A stretch of 64,000 nt of DNA from Arthrobacter sp. AQ5-05 (GTDB lineage Bacteria; Actinomycetota; Actinomycetes; Actinomycetales; Micrococcaceae). Below the pieces are notes generated by a model, which was not told where the DNA came from, searched no databases, and saw only the letters and a program-made list of their open reading frames with translations. Location: the NCBI RefSeq assembly GCF_003287975.1, contig NZ_QMKQ01000003.1:124001-188000 (forward strand), written 5' to 3'. A program made the position numbers and the translations under genes. This document shows positions 37,061 through 44,221 of the stretch, one piece after another (positions within the stretch are counted from its first letter, which is position 1; the number at the start of each line of letters is the position of its first letter).

Positions 37061-38776
37061 CTACTTGGCCTGGTCGTAGGAATCGACGATGACGGCGGTG
37101 ACCGGGAAGTCCACCGGGATCTTCCCGAAGAGCAGCTCGGAGGCCGACCTGGCCGACTCGTGCACCAGCTCAACCACGGCCCGGGCCTGGGCCGCCGGGA
37201 CGTGCAGCATGATCTCGTCGTGCAGGAAGAACACCAACTCGCCGGTGTCCACCCCGGCCGCCTGGCCCGCGTTCATCCGTCGGCGCAGCTCGCCCATCCA
37301 GCACAGCGCCCACTCCGCGGCGGTGCCCTGGACGATGAAGTTGCGGGTGAACCTGCCGCGTGAGCGGCCCTCGGCCTCCACCGCGCGCTGCTCGGCCTCC
37401 GTGGAGGCGCGCGACCTGGACTTCAGCCAGCCTTCGGGTGCCTCGGGGGTTCCGCGGCCCAGGAACGTCGCCACGCCGGCCCCGGCCTCGCCCTGCGCAG
37501 CGGCCCATTCGACCAGCCCCACGGCCTTGGGGTAGGTGGCCTTGAGCTGGGGCATCAGCCGGCCGGATTCGCCGCTGGTGGCCCCGTACATCGCCCCGAG
37601 CATCGCGACCTTGGCGTGCGCCCGGTCCCCGCCGAAACCTGCATCGGCAATCCCCTGGTACAGGTCCCGGGCCGTTGCGGCCGCCGCGAGCGCGGTGTCG
37701 CGCGAGAGCGCGGCCAGGATCCGCGGCTCCAGCTGCGCGGCATCTGCGACCACCAGCACCTTGCCGGGATCGGCGCGCACGGCCGAGCGGACCTGGTGCG
37801 GGATCTGCAGCGCCCCGCCGCCGTGGGACGCCCAGCGACCGGTGACCACCCCGCCGACGATGTATTCGGGGCGGAAGCGCCCCTCATGCACCCAGCGGTC
37901 CACCCAGGCGTAGCCGTTGGCGGTGGCCAGCCGGGCGATCTTCTTGTACGCCAGCAGCGGCTCGATGACCGGGTGCTTGATTTCCGTCAGCTCCCAGGCC
38001 CGCGTGTTGGTCACCGCGATGCCCGCCCGGTTCATGGCCTTGAGCAGCTCGGCCGGGGAGTCGGGGTTCAGCGTGGGGGCATCGAGCAGGGCGCGCAGTT
38101 GTGCGGCCAGCTCCTCCATGCGTTCCGGACGCACCCCGGCCGGAACGCGCTCACCCAGGGCCTGAAGCAGCAGCCGGTGGTGCTCGGCCACGTCCCAGGG
38201 CACCCCCGCATGGGTCATTTCCGCGGCGATCAGCGCCCCGGCGGACTCGGCCGCCAGCAGCAGGCCCAGCCGGGCCCCGCGCTCCGTGTCCGGCACCGCG
38301 GCACGCTGGGCCAGGAACTCGGCGAGCACGTTTTCCAGCGCGCCGGTGCGGTCCTTCGGCTCGGAGAACAGCTCGCCCTGGTTCTCCGGCACCCGCGCAG
38401 GCGGCAAGAGATGCGCCGGGGCGGCGTTGGCCGGATCCGTTTCGCGGCCGATGGCCGAGAGGTATTCCCCGGGCAGCGCATAGGGCGCGTTGCGCAGGAT
38501 GGAGCGGACCAGCCGCACATCGTGGGCGCGTTCGATGCGCACCTGCGCGGCCAGCAGCCCCGGGTACCAGGCGTGCACCGAATCGAAGACCCAGCGCGGC
38601 CTGCGCGTGGCCTCCAGCTCCGCGACCACCGTTGGAAGCTGGTTGCCGTAGACCTGCACGGGAGGGATGAGCGCGGTGCCTTCCGCGTCGACCAATTGGA
38701 CCACGGCGGTGGCGGAACCGGCTTCGGGTTCGGGCTGGGAGATGGAGTGGGTGGCCACTACCGCAAATTGCTGCAC
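37061..38776 (-). CDS. PolA-like DNA polymerase (annotated as 3'-5' exonuclease/polymerase)
   Basis: A 571-residue protein with a family A DNA polymerase C terminus, far shorter than PolA. Polymerase motif A reads VADAAQLEPRIL (about residue 342), with the metal-binding Asp kept. Motif B has the R-x3-K pattern in DRAHAKVAMLGAMYG, and motif C is LHDEIML with the catalytic Asp-Glu (about 520). The first 200 residues correspond to the exonuclease region but I cannot find the DxE and other acidic exonuclease motifs, so that activity may be lost. Function is unknown; a repair or bypass role is inference. It is convergent with the NUDIX gene, 11 bp apart. Confidence 0.85.
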   Translation of the reverse strand: MQQFAVVATHSISQPEPEAGSATAVVQLVDAEGTALIPPVQVYGNQLPTVVAELEATRRPRWVFDSVHAWYPGLLAAQVRIERAHDVRLVRSILRNAPYALPGEYLSAIGRETDPANAAPAHLLPPARVPENQGELFSEPKDRTGALENVLAEFLAQRAAVPDTERGARLGLLLAAESAGALIAAEMTHAGVPWDVAEHHRLLLQALGERVPAGVRPERMEELAAQLRALLDAPTLNPDSPAELLKAMNRAGIAVTNTRAWELTEIKHPVIEPLLAYKKIARLATANGYAWVDRWVHEGRFRPEYIVGGVVTGRWASHGGGALQIPHQVRSAVRADPGKVLVVADAAQLEPRILAALSRDTALAAAATARDLYQGIADAGFGGDRAHAKVAMLGAMYGATSGESGRLMPQLKATYPKAVGLVEWAAAQGEAGAGVATFLGRGTPEAPEGWLKSRSRASTEAEQRAVEAEGRSRGRFTRNFIVQGTAAEWALCWMGELRRRMNAGQAAGVDTGELVFFLHDEIMLHVPAAQARAVVELVHESARSASELLFGKIPVDFPVTAVIVDSYDQAK

Positions 38777-38931
38777 GGTTCATTCTCGCAGTTCCTTGCG
38801 TGCACGTACCGGTCCGCCCCTCCGCCGTCGCGCTTTCCCGCACATGACCGATCGGCGCCCGCGGGTGATTGTCCGTTCCCCGGCCACCGGGAGCTTCACC
38901 GGGGGAGAGCCGAGGGTCCACGCTGGATGGC

Positions 38932-40287
38932 ATGAATGAACAGACACGATTTGTGGCCCGGCTGCCCGGGGTGGGCCCGCGAAACCTGCAGCTTCCGGCG
39001 CTGCGGGCGGCCCGTGCGCAGGCACGGCCCCCATCGCCGGCCCCATCGCCGATGCCCGGCCTTGCCCCGGCGGCGGAACGTGTGGGCCCCACGGGGCCGG
39101 AGCCTTGGTCCGCCGCGCCCGCCGAGGTTCCGGCACGCGTCCTGCCCGCCACGGCGCCCTCGACCCCCGAGGTGCCCGTGGACCCCGCCGCGGCGGTGAA
39201 CCTCAACTTGCCGGTGCTCCCTGCCGGGAACCGGCCGGCGGAACTTGCCCGCTGCATCCTGTTCAGCCGGGACGTCGAGCTGGCCCAGGTGCTGGCAGCG
39301 GTCGCCGTGGGAGCCGGGGTGCAATTGCTGCCGTGCCGGGACGCCGCACGGGCGGCAGACCACCGCGACGAGGTGATCCTGGTGGGGCAGGACTGCGTCG
39401 CGGAAATCGATGCCCGGCTCTCCGCCGCCACGCTGGTGCTCACCGGCCGGGAGGAACACCAGGACGTGCTGTGGCGTGCGGCCGCCACCTGCCCCGGGGC
39501 CCGGGTGGCGGTGCTGCCGCAGGCTGCCGCATGGCTGGGCGAATACCTCGGCGAGCTGGGACTGCATTCTGGGCGGGCCCACACCACCATCGTTGCAGGG
39601 GCCGTCGGCGGGGCAGGGACCTCCACCTTTGCCGCCCTGCTGGCAGCGACTGCCACGCTGGACGGGCACCGGACGTTGCTGCTGGATGCCGACCCGCACT
39701 CGACCGGTCTCTGGCCGGTGCTGCGGGCCCGGGAACCGGACGGCCTGGGCTGGGAGGACCTGCAGCACGCCCGCGGCCAGCTTTCCCCGGGCCAGCTCGC
39801 CGAAATCCTCCCGCTGTCGGCGGGCACCGCGGTGCTCTCCTGGGCGCGGAACCCGGGCTGTTTCACGCCCTCCGAGGCCCTGCTCACCGAGGTGCTGGCC
39901 GCTTCCCGGCGCATCTACGAACGCATCGTGATCGACGCCGGACACCTCACCGGGGTTCCCGCGTCCATGGCCGCACTGGCCAACACCCGGCTGCTGCTGC
40001 TTTCCGCACGGCCCGGGAGCGGCGCGGCGGGAACCGCGGCGCGGCTGGGGGAGCACGCGGCGAACTGGCGGCTGGTCCTCACCGGGAAGCTGGCCTCCGG
40101 GACGGACACCCGCGCCCTGGCCCTGCGGACCGGCGTGGAGCTGGGCGGGTACTTCGCCCCGGCCCGCCGCATCGAACGATGTGCAGCGGACGGGGCGCTG
40201 ATGAATGCACTGGCGCACCGCCCGCTGCGCCGCGCCGTCGCCAGGCTCGGCGGCCAACCCGATACTGCTCCGGGGCAGGCGGCATGA
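38932..40287 (+). CDS. CpaE-like/Ssd-type ATPase of the Tad-like locus
   Basis: A 451-residue ParA/MinD-like protein. The N-terminal 110 residues are Pro/Ala-rich; a receiver-like domain follows, then the P-loop domain with AVGGAGTST (about residues 223-231), LLLDADPHSTGLWPV and a later VIDAGHLTG. In the P-loop the two usual lysines of the deviant Walker motif are Val and Thr. This corresponds to the helicase/secretion neighbourhood CpaE-like family, which includes Ssd (Rv3660c) of Mycobacterium. It leads the tad operon and overlaps tadA by ATGA. Confidence 0.85.
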   Translation: MNEQTRFVARLPGVGPRNLQLPALRAARAQARPPSPAPSPMPGLAPAAERVGPTGPEPWSAAPAEVPARVLPATAPSTPEVPVDPAAAVNLNLPVLPAGNRPAELARCILFSRDVELAQVLAAVAVGAGVQLLPCRDAARAADHRDEVILVGQDCVAEIDARLSAATLVLTGREEHQDVLWRAAATCPGARVAVLPQAAAWLGEYLGELGLHSGRAHTTIVAGAVGGAGTSTFAALLAATATLDGHRTLLLDADPHSTGLWPVLRAREPDGLGWEDLQHARGQLSPGQLAEILPLSAGTAVLSWARNPGCFTPSEALLTEVLAASRRIYERIVIDAGHLTGVPASMAALANTRLLLLSARPGSGAAGTAARLGEHAANWRLVLTGKLASGTDTRALALRTGVELGGYFAPARRIERCAADGALMNALAHRPLRRAVARLGGQPDTAPGQAA

Positions 40288-41543
40288 GCACCCCGGAACC
40301 GGCGGGAAATCCGGCAGCCACCGGCACACCGGCACGAACCCCTGCCCGTGGAAGGCGACGCTGGGCGGCCGCGGCACCCGCGCAGGCCCCGGGCGCCGAC
40401 CCGAGGGTGCTCGAAGAGATCCGCAGCCGGGCCCTGGACACGGCCGGCGGGCTCACCGAGATCGACCTGGCCGCCGCGGTGCGCGCCTCGGGCAGCGTGA
40501 TGGGAGCCGCATCCAGCACCGAGATGCTGCGCAGCCTGAGCGATGACATCCACGGGCTCGGGGTGCTCGAACGCCTCGCCCAGGTCCCGGGCACCACCGA
40601 CATCCTCATCGACGCCACCGGCCGGGTATGGGTCGACGGCAGCGCCGGGCTGCACGCCTCCGAGCTGGAGTTCACCGACCCCTCGGCGATCCGCGCGCTG
40701 GCCGTGCGCCTGGCCGCCGCCGGGGGACGGCGGCTGGACGACGCCGCGCCCTTCGTCGATGTCTCGCTGGGCAACTACCGCATCCACGCGGTGCTGCCCC
40801 CGATTTCCACCGGCGGCCCGCTGCTGTCCATCCGCATCAAGTCCAACAGCAACCAGAAGCTGGACACCCTGGTCGCCGACCCGCACTGGCTCGCGGCCCT
40901 GGAGGCCATCGTCGCGGCGAAACTGAACTTCCTGGTCTCCGGCGGCACCGGGGCCGGCAAGACCACCCTGCTGGCCGCGATGCTGGCCCGGGTGCCGGGA
41001 AACCAGCGGATCATCGTGGTCGAGGACTCCGGAGAGCTCGCCCCTTCCCACCCGCACCTGATCGGGCTGCAGGCGCGCGGCGGCAATGTCGAGGGCGCAG
41101 GCGAAATCGGGTTGCAGGCCCTGGTGCGCCAGGCGCTGCGCATGCGCCCGGACCGGCTGGTGGTCGGGGAATGCCGGGGCGCGGAGGTGCGCGAGTTCCT
41201 CGGTGCCATGAACACCGGGCACGAGGGGGCCGCCGGCACGCTGCACGCCAACTCCGTGGCTGCGGTTCCCGCACGCCTCGCGGCGATGGGCGCACTGGCG
41301 GCGATGGACGCCGCGGCCACCGCGCTGCAGGCGGCCAGCGCCCTGGACGTGCTCATCCACGTGCGGCGCGACCCTGCCACCGGGGCCAGGGGGCCGGTCC
41401 AGCTGGGCCGGCTGGTCCTGGCCGACGCCGGGACGCTGGCGGTGCACCTGATCCACGAACCGGGCTCCGATTCCGCCGACCCCGGTGCCCTGGCGTGGTT
41501 CCGCTCCCGCCTTGAAGCCGCCGGGGAAACGAGCCCCTGGTGA
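40284..41543 (+). CDS. TadA/CpaF-type secretion ATPase
   Basis: The 419-residue hexameric ATPase of the Tad/Flp pilus or type II-like system. It has an N-terminal helical domain, the central VPGTTDILIDATGRVWVDG, Walker A GGTGAGKTT (about 219-227), Asp-box VVEDSGEL and the arginine-finger region LRMRPDRLVVGECRGAEVRE with an intact Walker B. It provides energy to pilus assembly or secretion. It overlaps the previous gene by 4 nt and the next by 4 nt. Confidence 0.94.
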   Translation: MSTPEPAGNPAATGTPARTPARGRRRWAAAAPAQAPGADPRVLEEIRSRALDTAGGLTEIDLAAAVRASGSVMGAASSTEMLRSLSDDIHGLGVLERLAQVPGTTDILIDATGRVWVDGSAGLHASELEFTDPSAIRALAVRLAAAGGRRLDDAAPFVDVSLGNYRIHAVLPPISTGGPLLSIRIKSNSNQKLDTLVADPHWLAALEAIVAAKLNFLVSGGTGAGKTTLLAAMLARVPGNQRIIVVEDSGELAPSHPHLIGLQARGGNVEGAGEIGLQALVRQALRMRPDRLVVGECRGAEVREFLGAMNTGHEGAAGTLHANSVAAVPARLAAMGALAAMDAAATALQAASALDVLIHVRRDPATGARGPVQLGRLVLADAGTLAVHLIHEPGSDSADPGALAWFRSRLEAAGETSPW

Positions 41544-42301
41544 GTGCGGCCCTCGCCGCCCTGGCCGTGTTGCTGGCGGGTGCCGCCCCTTGGCTGTGGC
41601 TCGGCGGCGGGAACGCCGGGGGCCGGCGGCTGCCGAGACCGCCCGGTCGCCCGGGGAACCAGGCACACGAGGCCCCCGCCAACCGGCCATCGCGTCGCAC
41701 CCGCCGCGATCGCACCGACCATGCGTCCGACACCGAGGAATACGCGAAGTTCCTGCGCCAGCTCGCCGCGCTGCTGCGTGCCGGAACCGCCCCTGCCGCC
41801 GCCTTCGGGCTGCTGGCCGAGCTCTGGGCCCGGGGCTCCACCCGCACCGCCAACGACTTGTGCTCCGGGGCAAGCCGCGCCTTGGCCCAGGTGCACACCG
41901 GCGGAACGCTGCAGCAGGGCCTGGCGGCCCACGCCGCCACCCACCCGGGCAACCGGCGGCTGTGGACGCGGCTGGCCTGGTGCCTGGCGATCTGCGAGGA
42001 ATCCGGTGCGGCGCTCGCCGAGTTGCTCGACACCCTTGCCGAGGACGCGGAATCCGCCGCCGACATGCACCGGGCCCTGCACTCCGCGCTCGCCGGACCG
42101 CGTGCCACCAGCAGGCTGCTGACCTTCCTGCCCGGAATCGGGCTGGGCCTGGGCCAGCTGCTGGGCATCAACCCGCTGTCGGTCCTCACCACGCATCCCG
42201 CCGGGCGCATCGCGCTGGTGGCCGGTGCCTGCCTGTGGCTGGGCAACCGCTTCTGGTGCGGCAGGATGCTGCGGGCCATCGGCAACAAGGTGCCCTCGTG
42301 A
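41540..42301 (+). CDS. TadB-like inner-membrane platform protein
   Basis: A 253-residue membrane protein with an N-terminal hydrophobic segment (ALAALAVLLAGAAPWLWLGG), a soluble central domain with EEYAKFLRQLAALLRAGTAP and ALAELLDTLAEDAESA, and two C-terminal transmembrane segments. This is the arrangement of a shortened TadB-type T2SSF platform protein. The start is the GTG of a TGGTGAG overlap with tadA. It would form the base of the pilus together with the next gene. Confidence 0.82.
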   Translation: MSAALAALAVLLAGAAPWLWLGGGNAGGRRLPRPPGRPGNQAHEAPANRPSRRTRRDRTDHASDTEEYAKFLRQLAALLRAGTAPAAAFGLLAELWARGSTRTANDLCSGASRALAQVHTGGTLQQGLAAHAATHPGNRRLWTRLAWCLAICEESGAALAELLDTLAEDAESAADMHRALHSALAGPRATSRLLTFLPGIGLGLGQLLGINPLSVLTTHPAGRIALVAGACLWLGNRFWCGRMLRAIGNKVPS

Positions 42302-42897
42302 CTCCCGCACTGGTCGCGGTGCTCCTGGCCGGTGCCGCGGTGTGGATCTTCAGCGGTGCCGGATCCTTGCCGCGGGGCCCGTCCAGGGACCGGTCCCCGT
42401 CCGCTCTCCCGCAGCGCAAGGGCATGCAGGCCGCGGCCGGTGCCGATGCCGGTCCCCATGCCGGATCCGGCGCAGAAGGCCCTGCGGAACCGCTGCCGCT
42501 GGTGCTGGAAATGTGCGCCACGCTGCTCGAATCCGGGCTGCCGATCCGCTCGGTGCTGCGAATCATCGGCACCAACGTCCCGGGGTATGCCTCGTTGCTG
42601 CTGGTCTCCCGCGCCCTGGACCTGAACGTCGGATGGGAGCGGGCCTGGGGACAGGGTGCCGGGCCGGCACGCGAACTGGAGCAGTCGCTGCGCCTGACCC
42701 GGCTCTCCGGCGCCCCGGCCGCTGCCCTGCTGCGTTCGGCCGCGGCCTCCGCCCGCAAGCGCGGTGTCCGGGAGGCCGAGGCCCGCGGCGCCGAGTTCGG
42801 CATCAAGCTGGTGATCCCGCTGGGGCTCTGCGCGCTGCCGGCCTTCATCTGCCTCGGCGTGGTGCCCGTGGTGATCTCCCTGCTCCCGCGCTTCTAG
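42298..42897 (+). CDS. TadC-like inner-membrane platform protein
   Basis: A 199-residue T2SSF-domain protein starting at the GTG that overlaps the tadB stop codon (GTGA). It has a first hydrophobic segment, a Gly/Ala/Pro/Ser-rich spacer of about 40 residues and then the F domain with LEMCATLLESGLPIRSVLRI, followed by VIPLGLCALPAFICLGVVPV, the C-terminal membrane segment. It is shorter than classical TadC and lacks part of the N-terminal region, as usual for this actinobacterial locus. Confidence 0.85.
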   Translation: MTPALVAVLLAGAAVWIFSGAGSLPRGPSRDRSPSALPQRKGMQAAAGADAGPHAGSGAEGPAEPLPLVLEMCATLLESGLPIRSVLRIIGTNVPGYASLLLVSRALDLNVGWERAWGQGAGPARELEQSLRLTRLSGAPAAALLRSAAASARKRGVREAEARGAEFGIKLVIPLGLCALPAFICLGVVPVVISLLPRF

Positions 42898-43112
42898 CCT
42901 CCCCGCACTTTCCGGCACCGGCCGGCGGCCCACGCACCTGCCACCCAAGCCGCCCCCCGCCGGTTATCCCCAGCCCGACCCAGCCCCAGCCGGGGGCCGG
43001 GGGCCGTCGCCCACACTCGAAGCGGGAGCCACACGCCACGCTCCGTGGCGGCACGCGGACCAACCCGCAGTTCCAGGAGCAACCAGACAACGACCGAACA
43101 AAGGACAAGACC

Positions 43113-43337
43113 ATGGACAACCACATGACCGACGCTGCACCCGGACACATCGACCTGCATCGGGGCACCGAGCCGACCCCTGCGGCGCTGGCCGACGAGG
43201 ATGGCAGCACCACCGCCGAATTCGCCATCGTCACCCTGGCCGCGGTGGCCTTCGCCGGGCTGCTGGTGAGCATCCTTTCCAGCGGGGACGTGCGCGGATT
43301 GCTGATGGGCCTGATCCGCCAGGCCCTGTCCTTCTAG
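43113..43337 (+). CDS. DUF4244 pilin-like peptide
   Basis: A 74-residue protein with a charged head of about 30 residues followed by EDGSTTAEFAIVTLAAVAFA and a hydrophobic stretch. The G-STTAE motif, with Glu at position 5 after the Gly, is the type IV prepilin cleavage pattern, so it is the probable major Flp-like pilin. The family (DUF4244) is found in actinobacterial tad loci. A 215-bp gap separates it from tadC, so it may have its own promoter and higher expression. No prepilin peptidase gene is seen in the window. Confidence 0.88.
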   Translation: MDNHMTDAAPGHIDLHRGTEPTPAALADEDGSTTAEFAIVTLAAVAFAGLLVSILSSGDVRGLLMGLIRQALSF

Positions 43338-43354
43338 CCGGAGGCAGGCGCGCC

Positions 43355-43699
43355 ATGGCCAGGCATTCGCAAGCCGGTTCCGCCACCGCCGAGGTGGCGG
43401 TGCTGCTGCCCGCGGTGGCCATCTTGCTGGCCGTGGTCGCCGGGGCCGGCGCCGTGGGCGGGCAGCAGGTCCGCATCCAGCAGGCCGCCAGTGCCGCGGC
43501 CCGGGAACTGGCCCGCGGGACCTCGACGCCGGAGGCCGTCGGCACCGCCCACCGTATTGCCGGGGAGCGGATCAGCGTGAGCACCGGTGAATCCGGCGGA
43601 TACGGGCACGTGGTCATCCGGGCCGCGGTGGACCTGCCGCTGCTCGGGGATATCGAATTGCGGGCCGAAGCCAGCGCGCGCACGGAGCAGCAGCCATGA
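43355..43699 (+). CDS. TadE-like minor pilin
   Basis: A 114-residue protein beginning ARHSQAGSATAEVAVLLPAV. The G-SATAE processing motif, again with Glu at position 5, precedes one hydrophobic segment and a small extracytoplasmic domain. This is the TadE pattern. It lies 17 nt after the DUF4244 gene and overlaps the next gene by ATGA. Confidence 0.88.
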   Translation: MARHSQAGSATAEVAVLLPAVAILLAVVAGAGAVGGQQVRIQQAASAAARELARGTSTPEAVGTAHRIAGERISVSTGESGGYGHVVIRAAVDLPLLGDIELRAEASARTEQQP

Positions 43700-44187
43700 G
43701 CCCGGCCCCAAGTGCCCACACGCACCCGGCCACGGACATGCCTCCAGCCACGGCCCCGTGCCCGGCCACGGCCCCGGGACCGGCCACGGCCCCGGGACCG
43801 GCCACGGCCCGTCGCCAACGCGGCAGTGGCACAGTGCTGATGCTCGCGGTGGTATGCGTGGCTGCGCTGGGGCTGGTGGCGGTGCTGATGTTCACCGCAG
43901 TCTCCAACGCCGGCGCCAAGGCAGGCTCGGCGGCGGACCTGGCGGCACTGGCTGCCGCGGATGCCGCCCGCCAGCTGTTGCCTGGGGACCCGTGCGCCGT
44001 CGCCGCTGCAACCGCCACCGCGAATGGTGCAACCCTGGCCGGTTGCACGCGGCAGGGCCCGGGCGGTCAGATCGTGACGGTGCGTGTCCAGGTGCCGGTG
44101 TCTACGTTGGGCTGGCTGCCGCCGCTGACCCGGGCACATTCGGTGGCCCGGGCCGGGCCACCGCCGCAACCCTGGCGCGGCGATTGA
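43696..44187 (+). CDS. TadE/TadG-like protein of the helicase/secretion neighbourhood
   Basis: A 163-residue protein corresponding to the Rv3654c-like family. It has a Pro/Ala/Thr-rich N-terminal head of about 38 residues, made from 18-bp DNA repeats coding for PATAPG units, and then RQRGSGTVLMLAVVCVAALG with a hydrophobic segment. A Gly-Ser-Gly processing-like site is present, but Glu at position 5 is missing (Leu). The remainder contains two Cys residues (DPCAVAAA and AGCTRQG) that could form a disulfide. Its role in the pilus is unknown. Confidence 0.82.
   Translation: MSPAPSAHTHPATDMPPATAPCPATAPGPATAPGPATARRQRGSGTVLMLAVVCVAALGLVAVLMFTAVSNAGAKAGSAADLAALAAADAARQLLPGDPCAVAAATATANGATLAGCTRQGPGGQIVTVRVQVPVSTLGWLPPLTRAHSVARAGPPPQPWRGD
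43747..43811. repeat. 18-bp tandem repeats in the TadG-like gene
   Basis: Three full copies of GCCACGGCCCCGGGACCG (first copy with two changes) at 43747-43764, 43765-43782 and 43783-43800, with an 11-bp partial copy to 43811. They are in frame and code for PATAPG-like units in the protein head. Confidence 0.9.
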
Positions 44188-44221
44188 TCGCCGCGGCGGG
44201 CACCGCGGGCGCCCGGGCCGG

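Noticed and set aside
39105-40283. Continuous frame fused upstream of tadA
   Set aside because: It reads out of frame through the CpaE-like gene. The tadA start is the ATG at 40284.
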